64,000 nt of DNA from Micropterix aruncella. Its lineage: Eukaryota; Arthropoda; Insecta; Lepidoptera; Micropterigidae. The stretch is taken from positions 1,612,001 to 1,676,000 of the forward strand of contig OX155974.1 of the NCBI GenBank assembly GCA_944548615.1, written 5' to 3'. Position numbers and translations under genes: made by a program. Of this stretch, positions 10,193-20,802 are shown piece by piece (position 1 is the first letter of the stretch; every line of letters begins with the position of its first letter). The notes beneath the pieces were generated by a model. The model had not been told where the DNA came from, searched no databases, and saw only the letters and a program-made list of their open reading frames with translations.

Positions 10193-10416
10193 TTGTCAAC
10201 TACAGCGGGCGAGCCCGTCACCTCAAGAAGTTTTAACGATTAGTCGTTCTATCTCCCTGGAGTGAGCGCAGAAAACTTGGACAAAACAGTCCACCGTCAA
10301 GCTCCGCCACAAACCCGTAAAAGGCCAACGCCTTAACCGCGAGATAGCCAGGAGTGTTACCCGGCGGGCCTACACTCACGCCCTTACTTCCAATTGTGAC
10401 CAGATTACTCCGGTCT
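10193..10416 (+). repeat. Family A copy A7, truncated
   Basis: Starts with TTGTCAACTACAGCGGGCG and stops at GATTACTCCGGTCTC, where RTE sequence begins. The junction is abrupt, with a few shared bases. Confidence 0.7.
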
Positions 10417-11005
10417 CATCATATGCAACGACGGAAACTGCGAAAAGGAGGTCTCACGCAGAAGCCAGATGGCAAGATCGGCCATGAGCGAGCTAGAAAG
10501 GCTGTGGAAGAATCGGGGTAAAAGGAAGCAGACTAAGGTCAGGCTGGTTCAAGCTCTGGTTTTCTCGGTCTTTCTCTATGCATCGGAGACATGGACCCTG
10601 AAGGCTCGGATACGCACCAAAATCGATTCACTGGAGATGTGGTGTTGGCGTAAAATGCTAGGAATCCCATGGACAGCACGCCGCACCAGCAAATCTGTCC
10701 TCGAAGAACTCGGCATTTAAGTGAGACTCTCCACCGTATGCATGAGAAGGGTCCTGCAGTTCTTCGGTCATGTCGCCAGGAGAAACCCAGAGAATCTGGA
10801 GAAAATGCTTTCCGGGGGTTGAGTGGAGGGAAGAAGAAGCAGAGGCAGATCACCGGCTAGATGGAACGACCTCATCAAAGAAGTTACAAAAGGGTCAATA
10901 CAATCGGCGACCCGCCATGCAGAAGACAGGTCGAAGTGGAGGAGCCTCGTAGGCAAACTGTTGTCTAGTGGCCACGATCCTCAGTAATAAGAGAACGACG
11001 GAGAA
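10417..11005 (+). pseudogene. RTE-type LINE fragment (copy 1)
   Basis: The translation shows CNDGN.EKEVSRRSQMARSAMS, TKVRLVQALVFSVFLYASET, KIDSLEMWCWRKMLGIPWTA and RRTSKSVLEELGI, the thumb and C-terminal region of RTE-type reverse transcriptases. The reading frame then shifts to QFFGHVARRNPENLE. It ends CACGATCCTCAGTAATAAGA... near an AGAAGAA tail. Frameshifts and the missing 5' two-thirds mark it as dead. A closer-to-consensus copy is at 41430. Confidence 0.8.
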
Positions 11006-11009
11006 GAAT

Positions 11010-12024
11010 ATATCAATAAACTTGAATCAAAATCCGACTCCTATGCATAACAAATAGGAGTTGTGCAAGGATCAGTGTTGGGCCCTACGCTGTTCAACTT
11101 ATTCATCGCGGATCTTAAAAAAGGCATAACTTCAAGTGTTAGTTTCTTTGCGGATGACACCAAACTGTTTGCAGATCCTACTATAGCAAATCTCAGCAAA
11201 GACCTTGATCAAATTCTTGATTGGTCCACAACATGGTTGATGAAGCTAAATGCTGATAAATGTACGGTCCTTCACATCGGCAAGAGCAACCCCAAACAAC
11301 AGTACTATCTAGGGTCGGTTCCGTTACAAAGTGTTACGAAACAAAGGGACCTGGGCGTAACGATGGTGAGCGATCTGAAGTGGGGTGAGCACATTATACA
11401 GATTGTGAAAAAGGCGAACTCAGTTATGTACCTCATCCGCAAGTCGTTTAACTATATCACACCAGCCTTATTTGTGTCACTGTACAAAACCTACATCAGA
11501 CCAATGCTAGAATTTGGATTCCAGATATGGAATCCGTACTTTGTGAAGGACGAGGATCTCTTAGAAAAAGTCCAGCGCCGAGCGACCAAGATGCCAATGG
11601 GGTTCAAAAATCTGGAATATGCAGAACGACTCCGCAGATTGCAGCTGCCTACACTTAAGGATCGTCGGACCAGGGGTGACCTCATTGAAACATATAAGAT
11701 CCTCAACGGATGCTACAATTGCCCCGAATTGTCTTCTATCTTCCAGAGAAACTACAAGCATCATCTGCGAGGACACAATTTTAAGCTGGAGAAAACGCGA
11801 TTCCACATGAATCCCAGGAAACATTTCCTGACCAACCGGATTGTGGACCAGTGGAACAGTTTACCTGCCGAAGTGGTTGAAGCGAGTAGTGTCAACATGT
11901 TCAAAAATAGACTAGACGGACACCTTAAACAGAAATTGTAGTTGTACTCAGTTTCATATTCAGACATATCAGCAATCATGCTGCCTGTCTGTAAATGTAA
12001 TAATAATAATAATAATAATAAATA
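11010..12024 (+). pseudogene. CR1-like LINE with FADD catalytic box
   Basis: The 292-codon open frame at 11063-11941 starts inside the palm domain: QGSVLGPTLFNLF, then SFFADDTKLFAD with the catalytic aspartates, LNADKCTVLHIG, DLGVTM, YKTYIRPMLEFGFQIWNP, VQRRATKMP, RRTRGDLIETYKIL, HHLRGHNFKL and NRIVDQWNSLPAEVVEAS. The endonuclease and fingers are missing, so it is 5'-truncated, but the retained part has no internal stop and is fairly young. A (TAA)n tail is at 11999-12022. Upstream of 11050 the frame is not recognisable. Bases 12025-12550 hold no recognised feature. Confidence 0.85.
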
Positions 12025-12551
12025 GCCTCTTACCATTGATTTAAAATCAATGCTCTTACCAACAGCCGCATAGTCTATTTTTATACAACGCGCCTATACA
12101 CGTGTTTAAAAGCCACATAGAAGAGCTGAACAGCTTTATTGAGCGCCGAGTTCAATACTCTCAAAATTGCACAGCACAGCGAAACGCACTTGAATGGGAG
12201 ATAAGACGTAGCAGTTGCGGAGCCATTAATTGCAATAGCGATTATTATTTTTAATTGTTATCAGCTTCACATGCGGGGCAGATAAAACCAAAAGTGTAAA
12301 CATAAAAGTGAAAAACATGTTGATAGCGTAAATAATAAAACGTACGACTATGACCTCCGCTCGTTCGATAAGATATGCACATGTTTTCGTTCGTTCGTTC
12401 TACATAATTCGCAGTTAGTCCGGATGAGATACTGATATAATATATGCTAAATAGTAAAATTGTATCATTAGGGAGCTCCCGAGTGATACACTCTACTTTT
12501 CATCACCCTCTATGAGAAAATAAAAGGCGCCTCATATTTTATTGTAATATT

Positions 12552-13170
12552 ATAATAAATAAATACAAACGGAGCTGCCATGGAATTCACCGACCGGAGT
12601 CGGGCCCATCATAATACTATTTTTTTTACACTTCTGGGGGGTGAGCAGTGGATTCCGGACTTACGAACCGGCTGTGGTAGGTTTAGGACAGCTGTCTTGC
12701 CACATGTGAGCGTTCACCTTACCACCCATTCACTCCCCCTTCGAAGCTATAGATATTGAGATGCGCAAATCGCAGTTTTAGATAATTTTTCTAAGAAAGA
12801 GTTGATTATTTTTCTGGATAGGCCAAGATCTTTAAAGAGGTGAAATAGAGATTTAGCTGGTAGGCCACGAGCGCCAACTTCCACCGCGTGAAGGTGAACA
12901 GTGAAGCCGTTCCGGGTTACGGCATTTGCAAGATCAAGGTATTTATTTAATTTGTACTCGTGGTCTTTTGGGATATTTGATTCCCATGGAACAGTTAATT
13001 CTACAATAAGAGCCACCTTCCGAGATAGAGAGTAAAGAGTTATATCTGGACGGAGGGCTGTGCATCCGAGACTTTCAGGGAATTTATACTGCTTAGAGAC
13101 CGAATCAACCTCCAGAATCCAATCTGTAGCTTTCTCGATTATTGAGAAAGGTTTTGTAGTTAAATGTTTT
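12552..13170 (-). pseudogene. Family B LINE 3' end (copy B2)
   Basis: Carries VELTVPWESNIPKDHEYKLN and EVGARGLPAKSLFHLFKDLG on the minus strand, upstream codons ATDWILEVDSVSKQYKFPES, and the standard 3' UTR. It is 5'-truncated. Confidence 0.8.
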
Positions 13171-13277
13171 TAATAATCTCGCAAATGCCGTCACCCGGAA
13201 CGGCTTCACTGTTCACCTTCACGCGGTGGAAGTAGGCACTCATGGCCTGCCAGCTAAATCTTTGTTTCACCTTTTTC
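13171..13277 (+). pseudogene. Inverted family B fragment joined to B2
   Basis: An approximately 105-base piece of the same coding region (AATGCCGTCACCCGGAACGG through CTAAATCTTTGTTTCACC) lies in the opposite orientation, immediately at the 5' break point of B2. This is the structure expected from twin-priming during LINE insertion, or from a later rearrangement. Confidence 0.65.
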
Positions 13278-13279
13278 AC

Positions 13280-13659
13280 GCGACCAGATTACTCCAGTCT
13301 CTCGCTTGGTTACGAGTTTGAGGTCGCTTGCGCGGTTCTCTCCCTTACGAAGCGGTGATACGGTGTACACCGAATCTATCGCAGACCATGGCATCCTTTG
13401 CCCGGCTGTTCATCCGGAATCGGGTAGCCGATGGTCGCTTCAAGGGCAGTCACCATAAGGTCAGCAACCACCCCCGCTCTATAGGATACAGAACTGCTTT
13501 CTAACTGCCCCGACTGTTAGTCAGAATGCACAATCGATTGGCTTACGCCGCACGGTGCGCAGACCGTCCAGGAGCGACAGAAGGTTGACTCCTAGGGGAA
13601 CCTAACCCTAAGGCCAGAGTCCTGCCCAGGCCACCGGATGGGTGTTGACCCGTAAGTCA
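13280..13659 (+). repeat. Family A copy A8 (downstream part)
   Basis: Contains the segment from GACCAGATTACTCC to GTGTTGACCCGT in sense orientation. It lacks the start-side third. Confidence 0.7.
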
Positions 13660-13735
13660 GGAATACACACAGTCACAGACACACAGATACACAGAAGTTC
13701 TTTCCCCGGGAAAGTATTGTGAACTTGTGAACTTG

Positions 13736-14015
13736 TGGGGAGGAAGAGGACCACGCAAGCGACCTCCAACTCTTAACCAGTCGAGAGACCGGAGTAATCT
13801 GGTCGCAATTGGAAGTAAGGGCGTGAGTGTAAGCCCGCTGGGTAACATACCTGGCTATCTCGCGGATAAGGCGTTGGCCTCTTACGGGCATGTGGCGGAG
13901 CTTGACGGTGGACTGTTTTGTCCAAGTCTTCTGCGTTCACTTCACGGGAGATAGACCGCCCAATCGTTAAAACTTTCTGAGGTGACGGGTTCGCTTGTTG
14001 CAGTTGACAGCTCTA
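13736..14015 (-). repeat. Family A copy A9 (start-side part)
   Basis: Contains the start-side half in the opposite orientation to A8, ending GCAGTTGACAG. A8 and A9 together cover almost one whole element, so an inversion within one copy is possible. Bases 13660-13735 are a TG/CA-rich piece also found inverted near 4165-4225. Confidence 0.7.
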
Positions 14016-14267
14016 TTTGTCACGATAGAGGCAGACTAATTTAAAGTCATATTTTATTCTGTCTACTTTCCACTAGATAAGCCTCTTTTATAGCTAATAT
14101 CTCATCCATTATAGTCTTTGCACCTTAAGAGAAGTAATTGTTTCGTACAGATTACTAGGAATCACTTTTGCGTAATTTTACTGTATATCTTTCATTGTCA
14201 AAATAGATCAATTTTCTGGTAATGACAATAAATAAGCTAATAGTTAAAACACAGTTTTAAAAACAAT

Positions 14268-14995
14268 AAAATAAATACAAACGGAGCTGCCATGGATTTC
14301 ACCGACCGAAGTCGGGCCCATCATATCGTGTTATTACACTTCTGGGGGGTGAGCAGTGGACTTGCCATATGTGAGCGTGCACCTTACCACCCATTCACTC
14401 CCCCTTCGAAGCCATAGAATTTGAGATGCGCAAATCGCGGATTTAGATATTTTTTCTAAGAAGGAGTTGATTATTTTCCTAGAGAGACCAAGATCTTTAA
14501 AAAGATGAAACAGAGATTTAGCTGGCAGGCCACTAGCGCCAACTTCCACCGCGTGAAGGTGAACAGTGAAGCCGTTCCGGATGACGGCATTTGCGATATC
14601 ATGGTATTTATAAATTTGTACTCGTGGTCTTTTGGCGTATTTGATTCCCATGGAACAGTTAATTCTACGATAAGGGCCATCTTCCGAGATAGAGAGTCAA
14701 GAGTTATATCTGGACGCAGGGCTGTGCATCCGAGACTTTCAGGGAATTTATACTGCTTAGAGACCGAATCGACCTCCAGAATCCAATCTGAAGCTTTCTC
14801 GATTATTGAGAAAGGTTTTGTAGTGAAATGTTTTTTGCCTTTAGAGCCAACCCGCACAAACTGTATTGGGGGTTTGGAGGGTATTGTCAAACCCTTGTTG
14901 GCACGAGCCAATGAGAGGCTAATTACCTCGCGAATAACAGCAAGGACTTTGTTGTGGCGGTAAGTGTACCGTCCTTGATCTAATGCCAGCTAAAA
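14268..14995 (-). pseudogene. Family B LINE 3' end (copy B3)
   Basis: One of the longer copies. The minus frame has MARANKGLTIPSKPPIQFVR, KHFTTKPFSIIEKASDWILE, ALRPDITLDSLSRKMALIVE and LTVPWESN, then a shift into the EVGASGLPAK frame. The sequence continues 5' to GTCCTTGATCTAATGCCAGC, matching 63050-63065 of B9. Bases 14016-14267 hold nothing recognised. Confidence 0.8.
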
Positions 14996-15022
14996 TATGC
15001 CGGGCTGTGCAAGTTATATTAA

Positions 15023-15630
15023 CCTTCGGCTACGTAACGACCAAATTTGGTTGCACATCAGAACACCGTTCACTATGTAACGACCAATATTGGCAGCTTG
15101 CTTCCAGAGCGCATAGTAATATTATTTTCTAATTAAAATCCATAACAAATATCTCATTATTACCATAGATACATAGACGGCCGCTAGAATAATTACGCGC
15201 GTCATTTCACAGATATTTCTGGTAAAATTCCGTTGTCAAACATCATAATTATTTTTTTTTGGAGAAATCATCAAAATTTTTATTGGTTTTTATGAGGTAA
15301 TATCTAAATATTTTTGTATGTAAATAAGCAAAACGAAATATTACCTTTGATAGAGAATCTAATAAAGATCACGATAGCATTTACAATTTCTAAATAGCGT
15401 TCCATATTTTTCCGTAAGACAAGTCCAAGTTAGAAATTCGAGTTTTTTTAACTTTTTCGACTTTCTCATATTTTATCATAATTATCTAATTGTTTTACAA
15501 AATGAGGTTTCAATATTCTATATACGAAATTTCAATGCGATCATTGCACAGTTATTCTTTTTATGATTGCTATAGTAGTTCCATAGTTATAGTACTTTTT
15601 GTCGAGCGCGGCGATATTTCAAGAAATTCG
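15023..15630 (-). mobile_element. TTAA element family E (copy E2, truncated)
   Basis: TTAA at 15019-15022 is followed by CCTTCGGCTACGTAACGACC. Two motifs, CCAAATTTGG (15041) and CCAATATTGG (15084), are 43 bp apart. The core (AATATTCTATA ... GATCATTGCACAGTTATTC) matches E1 inverted. The other terminus is missing. Bases 15631-16063 show only a 12-bp repeat GCTGTTGACCGT at 15709 and 15829. Confidence 0.7.
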
Positions 15631-16063
15631 CTTTGTCCCGAGCCAACCTTTTGTGCAACAGCCATGAATGAATCATAATTGGACGAGTCTACAAAAATTC
15701 GTTTCTGTGCTGTTGACCGTTGAGGTGTCCCCTCGTCGGGAGCCAACACTGCGTGCAGCAATGTTATCGCGGAGAAACTTAGAAAGGTTTTGAAATATTT
15801 GAATGTGTATTCAAAATTGTGTCTCTAAGCTGTTGACCGTGAAAAAGTAGCCTCGTAGGTTGTAAATCGATCCTGGTTGTAAAATCAGGTCATGCTCATC
15901 ACAGAAATGCATTTTTCATCGGAACTGAACCAACGTGTAAAATTTAAATTTTATTGAATAGTTCAACACGGGTAGGTTTTTTGATTAGTGACGGGAGAAA
16001 CAAAAAAAATGATATTTTTAATAAATTTCAAAAGCTTGCTTAATAAATAAAAGTTCGACAAGC

Positions 16064-16160
16064 GTTGAGCGCGCTGCGCCATCTAGCAATAGGTAAAATA
16101 TCGCGAATTAACAGCATTCGCAATGTTTTATCTACGGCTAGATGACGCATCGAGCTCAAC
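16064..16160. repeat. Near-perfect short foldback
   Basis: GTTGAGCGCGCTGCGCCATC pairs with GATGACGCATCGAGCTCAAC at the other end; the stem is about 45 bp with scattered mismatches and a tiny loop. The GCGCCATCTA motif also occurs in other repeats here. It is probably a miniature element. Confidence 0.55.
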
Positions 16161-16249
16161 TCTTTATACTATTTTTAAAAACATTATACTTTTTAAATTT
16201 CCAAAAAAAACCTTTTTGTTTTTATCAAAATATTTCATCGAAAGTTGCT

Positions 16250-17637
16250 AGGGGCCATCCACACATTACGTAATCACGTTTTTGGGAATATCGGACCTTC
16301 CACTCCCCAATGTCAACAGACATTATCAGCGGCATGAACCACACCCCCCCCCCCCCCTCCCCCTACCCCCCACCCAAGATTACGTAATACAATACAATAC
16401 AATACAATCAACTACTCCAGTAGATAGGCATTCCTACACTTGGATGCGTCACAAAATTAAATGCTAAAAATTTCATTATTATAAACATAACTATCGTGAT
16501 AGTTGTCATGGCTGTAATATTATATTCAATATTACCTACATACAAATAATCAGAATATGCTAATGTGATGAGTCAGGGAGAATAATATATTAAAATAGAA
16601 ATGCAAATTCTATGTAGAATAATCAAAAAATATATATTTTATTGCCAATCCAGCAATATGCCTTCGTAATTTTTTTTTAAATGAATTTAATTATATGAAA
16701 ATTAGAATGTCAGCTATCATAATACCATTATGTTTAAAACTTTACGCATTTCATTAATCATCAACATGGAAAATAAACTCAGAATTTTCAAACTCGCTTA
16801 TACCATAAATTGGGTTTCTTACCAAATTATGTATAATTATCTTTTTAAATTGGTCCTCTCCAAGGCTTTTCATTTGCTCTGGAATCTTATTATAGAAGGA
16901 CAAATTTTGGTGAATAAAACTGTTTCGCACTTTGCTAAGTCGCTGTCGGTTTATGTGGAGATTGGATTTATTCCTCGTATCGTGATGATGGAAATCACTA
17001 TTCACCGGAGCTTCTGTTAGGTGTCTACGAGCGTACATAATATTTTGGTAGATGTAAGAAGAAAATAGAGTCATTATTCCTGATTTTACAAATAGCGGCT
17101 TACAAGAACTTCTTGGTGAGACTCTATATAAACTGCGTACCGCTCTTTTCTGGAGGAGAAAAATTCTTTTTGAGTTTGGTGCCATTCCCCAAAACAGTAG
17201 GCCATACGTTATTAGGGAGTGGAATAATCAACCGAATTTGCGCAAAATGTGAAGAATCTAATAAACCCAGCGTTTGTAAAGTGCTTTTTGAAATGTACTT
17301 TATTAATTTAAAGTAATTACAAAATCTCAAACTCTTTGGTTTATTTTACAGATTCCAATCTTTGACCGAAGCGCTTCCAGGAACAGGCCCGGGCGACTCA
17401 ATCGCAGACGAGCGCGTGTAGTATCTACGCACATCGCGCGTGCGGGGGGGGGGAGGGATCTTCGGCGTGACACTGCTGTTTTCCCTGGTTTAGACCAAAA
17501 AAATGCGATGCGGTGACCTAAGTTGATTACGTAATCAGGATGGGCACCCCCTTCCCCACGTAATCAAGCCTCAGCGTGCCTCAGCTCCAACCCTCCCCCT
17601 CCCCCTCGGTGATGACGTAATATGTGGATGGCCTCTA
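16250..17637. mobile_element. TIR element with GGCCATCCACA...TTACGTAATC ends
   Basis: The left end GGGGCCATCCACACATTACG and the right end (inverted) GAGGCCATCCACATATTACG face each other. Both are followed by pyrimidine-rich C tracts and a second TACGTAATC box. The interior is AT-rich and holds a LINE fragment; no transposase is seen. Related elements are at 1411-1515 and 35284-37041. Superfamily not identified. Confidence 0.6.
16740..17215 (-). pseudogene. L2/CR1-like LINE C-terminal fragment
   Basis: The 143-codon minus frame reads KRIFLLQKRAVRSLYRVSPR, FVKSGIMTLFSSYIYQNIMY, NKSNLHINRQRLSKVRNSF and YNKIPEQMKSL, the end of a non-LTR reverse transcriptase ORF. An upstream in-frame piece gives ITYGLLFWGMAPNS. 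It is 5'-truncated, with no catalytic box. Confidence 0.8.
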
Positions 17638-17643
17638 ATATTT

Positions 17644-17939
17644 GCTCCTCTAGACGATCAAGCATGCTTGTCAAGCATCGCGTCGCGGGCTAGGAGGGAA
17701 ATATGCAAATATATTTATTAAATATTTACGAAAATGCCTAATTTTGTAGTTTATACCAGGGAGTCACGTTAATTAGACGTAATTGATTGATGAATGACAT
17801 GACTCCCTGGTATAAACTACAAAATTAGGCATTTTTGATAAATATTACAAAAAATATTTGCATATTTCCTGCGGTTTACGATCCCCTCCCTGCCCGCGAC
17901 GCAAAGCTTGTCAAGCATGCTTGATCGTCTAGGGAGCCC
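17644..17939. mobile_element. Long-inverted-repeat MITE, family J (copy J1)
   Basis: Two arms of about 130 bp are inverted copies: outer CTAGACGATCAAGCATGCTT, inner TAATTTTGTAGTTTATACCA and CCAGGGAGTCA, around a loop of about 40 bases. The whole unit folds into one hairpin. Related copies are at 28441-29433 and 35029-35140. Confidence 0.75.
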
Positions 17940-17945
17940 ATTATG

Positions 17946-18430
17946 CCCGGGCTACACTGCCGGGAAATGCCGTTAATAACGGCAATGATGGGTGTTTTGC
18001 TGCGGCCACACCTAAATTATTGCGATAATTAACGGCATTTCCCGGCATTACTGACGCACGCACTTCAGGACATCACTAATTGAAAAGTCACCTGTTTATT
18101 TAGTGCAGGTACTTCCACTCTACTCTGTAATACGGGTTAAAAAGGTAAGTGTAAAAATACTCCCTATTCTGGGGTAGTTAGGAAACAAATGACGTCAGTG
18201 ACGCCAGTGAATTACAGAAGATACTAGAATGGCAGCAAAAAATGGCCTTCGCTTGTTGGTGACTGTATGGGCTATTATTGAAGCTGAAATTAACGAAGTT
18301 CTGCAAGTCATCATCCGTTTGTCGTAAACAAGACGATAGCGCGCCGAAAAACAAGTCTTTTTTGTAAAAACCAGCCCCTCCTTCTTTTTTGTATGATAAT
18401 AGCCGCGCCGCTTTCACACTTGCCCCTCTT
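17946..18430 (-). mobile_element. Possible PIF/Harbinger fragment with terminal hairpin
   Basis: TGCCGGGAAATGCCGTTAAT at 17957 pairs with its inverse near 18031-18050, forming a tight hairpin. On the minus strand near 18400-18300 the translation AAIIIQKRRRG.FLQKR resembles the basic N-terminal segment of Harbinger transposases. The evidence is weak and the far end is not found. Confidence 0.3.
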
Positions 18431-18855
18431 CAGGAGCTAATGCAGTTTGGCCACTAAAGCTGGGCATTGACGGTCAGTTTCTCGCGTCAGTTGAACTGGC
18501 GTGCATCCAAAATTTGATCGCGAATGTCGAATCATCACTCCAGAGTTTTAACTGACGACGCGCCACGGATATTTTCCGTGGCTACCATAATCCAACTGGC
18601 GCGTCGCGCCAAACTGACCGTGAGTGCTCAATCGGCAATCCAACGCGTCAGTTCGCTCTCAGCGCCCGCGGTGATAGCGGGTGCTGTGTTTTTGTTTTTG
18701 TCATGGCGGTGTCGGACGTGTCATAATGATAGATTTCATAAAAAAATATAGAAATTCAGAATGCTTATGGAAAATAACCGACAAAAATTTAAAAATAAAT
18801 AGTATCGACAAAAAGCTGTAGAAGATTTTATTTAGATAAAATATTCCAATTTTAT

Positions 18856-19487
18856 TTAGATATTATTTATAAAATTGAATTGGATCTTATAGAAGTCAGA
18901 TTTTATTCCCGATGCTAAGAAACGAAGAGTGTCAGTCAATCTCTCATGAGGATTTATAGCTTGTCTCATATTAGTATCTTGTTTAACAATATATGGAGTT
19001 ACAAGTTCTAGAATCTTGAAATATGTCCCTTCGTCCATCCTTACATAGTTTCGCCAGTTACTCGGTTCTAACGATAACTCATTTAAGAAATTGGCCTACT
19101 CCTTTTTTAAGCCATTCTTTAACCCTTCAGGCCTCGGCCCATCATCCGATTGACAAGTTGATGTCCCAAAAAAATTTAGTAAAAATTAGTAAAAAAAATT
19201 GAATTATAACACTGTCCTACCAAAACATTAATTACTGCCAAACTACTGTATCCATAATTAAAATAAAACATATTAACATAATAAAACATAATAAAATAAA
19301 ACAAATTAAATTAAAATAAAATTAAAACGGGGTCGTCACGCTGAATCGTGTTTTGGCCGATATCGGCCATTCGGGGCTCTAGGGGTTAATCCATTGCTTT
19401 CTTTTTCGTTTTCTTGTGAATACCTATATGACAACAAACAGTAGCCGTAGTAACAAGGAATGTTTCTTCTTCGGAATCAGAATCCAT
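18856..19487 (-). pseudogene. Harbinger transposase N-terminal remnant
   Basis: Minus strand. It starts MDSDSEEETFLVTTATV (from 19487), the acidic start typical of insect Harbinger transposases. A one-base shift then gives RKRKQWIKEWLKKG across the junction of the nested TTAA element, followed by NELSLEPSNWRNYVRMDEGT, YFKILELVTPYIVKQDTNMR and QAINPHERLTDTLRFLASG. These match the conserved region before the DDE nuclease. The catalytic domain is deleted. Removing the nested insertion nearly restores the frame, so that insertion came after the gene had settled here. Confidence 0.8.
19123..19385 (+). mobile_element. TTAA element family G (copy G1)
   Basis: 263 bp between TTAA at 19119-19122 and 19386-19389; starts CCCTTCAGGCCTCGG and ends GCTCTAGGGG. 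The palindrome TGGCCGATATCGGCCA is at 19354-19369. Only the AACGGGG tail of the inner copy of the paired motif remains. It is inserted in the Harbinger transposase remnant. Confidence 0.85.
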
Positions 19488-20301
19488 TTTTATTCGTGGA
19501 CGTCCGCAAAGAGAAAACACGTCCTTCATGCGCCCGGGCCGGTCGAAAACTGAAGAGTGACGCCAGTGAATGGGGAAATCTAGTTGGCATAAAACCATTT
19601 GGAGTGACGCCACAGTTTTGCGCCTGGACTGACGCGAAAAACTGACCGTCAATGCCCAGCTTAAGACCCAGTTGCAGTTTGGCCACTAAGACCCAGTTGT
19701 ATAGGGTCGGTCAAACGCACGGGTTATCCGGCGCCCTCCACGCAGAAGCGTGAGCCCGGGTAAGACTCTGGCCTGCGGGCCAGTCTCCCCTAAGAGTCAA
19801 CCTTCGGGCGCACCGTGGGGCGTCAGCCAATCGATTGTCCATTCCGACTAACAGCCGGGGGAGTCTGGAAACAGTAATGTTTCTCATCGAGCGGGGGTAT
19901 TTTTTAACCTTACGGCAACTGTTCTTGAAACGACCATTCGGCCACCGGATCCCGGGTGAAGAGCCGGGCAAAGGATGCCGTGGTCCGCGATAGATTCGGT
20001 TAACACCGTATCCCCGCTACGTAAGGGGAGGACCGCGCAAGCGACCTCGAACTCGTAACCAATCGAGAGACTGGAGTAATCTGGTCGCAATTTGAAGTAA
20101 GGGCGTGAGTGTAAGCCCGCTGGGTAACACTCGGACCTGGCTATCTCGCGGTTAAGGCGTTGGCCTCTTACGGGTTTGTGGCGGAGCTAGACGGTGGACT
20201 GTTTTGTCCAAGTCTTCTGCGCTCACTCCAGGGAGATAGAACGATTAATCGTTGAAACTTCCTGAGGTGACGGGCTCGCCCGCTGTAGTCGACAACCCAA
20301 C

Positions 20302-20544
20302 TTGTTGCTTGGTGTACGAATACATCCAGTACACCAAATTAAATCAAAAACATGTGATTCCAAAACCCTTCCCCGTCTCATGGCTGGAGTTGTCTTTGAT
20401 ACTGTTTGCTCCAAGTATGGATTCCACCAGCTATCCATTTAAAGTTTTACAGTGGGCTGCTTCGTAGGCCTTCGAGGAGATGATTCGACCGTAAAGTTCT
20501 TTCATGAATAGACTATCGGCTTTTTCTATTGTTTGTTTGGAGTC
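20302..20544 (-). other. Unrecognised short coding-like stretch
   Basis: On the minus strand FMKELYGRIISSKAYEAAHC followed by KTLNG, then after one stop LVESILGANSIKDNSSHETG, reads like protein. I do not recognise a family. It may be a decayed transposase piece or an old exon. Confidence 0.25.
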
Positions 20545-20802
20545 AGGAGGTACGACATACCCTGATGGTTAATTCGAGGCGGAGATATCCTTTCAAACTG
20601 GAAGTCAGAAGGCCAGGCTCCCCGCTGGTTACCTTTCCCGGTGCCTCACCGTAAGACGTTGGCCTCTGACGGACGAGTGGCGTAACTAGACAGTGGACTA
20701 TTTTCGTCCCAAGTCTTCTACGCACACCTCACGGGAGACAGAACGATCTAATATCGTTAAAACTTCCTGAGGTGACGGGTTCGCCCGTTATAAGTGATGA
20801 CA
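20545..20802 (-). repeat. Divergent family A relative (A11)
   Basis: Ends GGTGACGGGTTCGCCCGTTA like A, but its inner half (GGAGATATCCTTTCAAACTG...) is specific to this variant and partly shared with 1-43 and about 4393-4450. Bases 20803-21745 hold a C tract (about 21150-21166) and no gene. Confidence 0.6.

Larger units (their letters stand above)
18458..19661 (-). mobile_element. PIF/Harbinger element, internally deleted
   Basis: Terminal inverted repeats AGCTGGGCATTGACGGTCAG... (18458-18492 and 19627-19661) are flanked by the 3-bp duplication TAA (18455-18457, 19662-19664), as expected for PIF/Harbinger. It keeps only the N-terminal part of the transposase and carries a nested TTAA element (19123-19385). 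Confidence 0.85.
18431..20301 (-). repeat. Family A copy A10, split by a Harbinger element
   Basis: Family A sequence at 18431-18457 (GGAGCTAATGCAGTTTGG) resumes at 19665-20301 and ends GTAGTCGACAACCC. A 27-base segment (GCAGTTTGGCCACTAAGACC plus CAGTTG) is tandemly duplicated at the break; the Harbinger element landed inside the first unit. Confidence 0.75.

Noticed and set aside
15709..15840. 12-bp repeat GCTGTTGACCGT exactly 120 bp apart
   Set aside because: The intervening sequence has no element features and the second flank soon diverges; could be an old duplication but nothing supports more.
20545..20802. Intact tRNA gene in family A (A-box- and B-box-like stretches)
   Set aside because: The boxes are about 120 bases apart and no cloverleaf forms; at most a distant tRNA-like origin.
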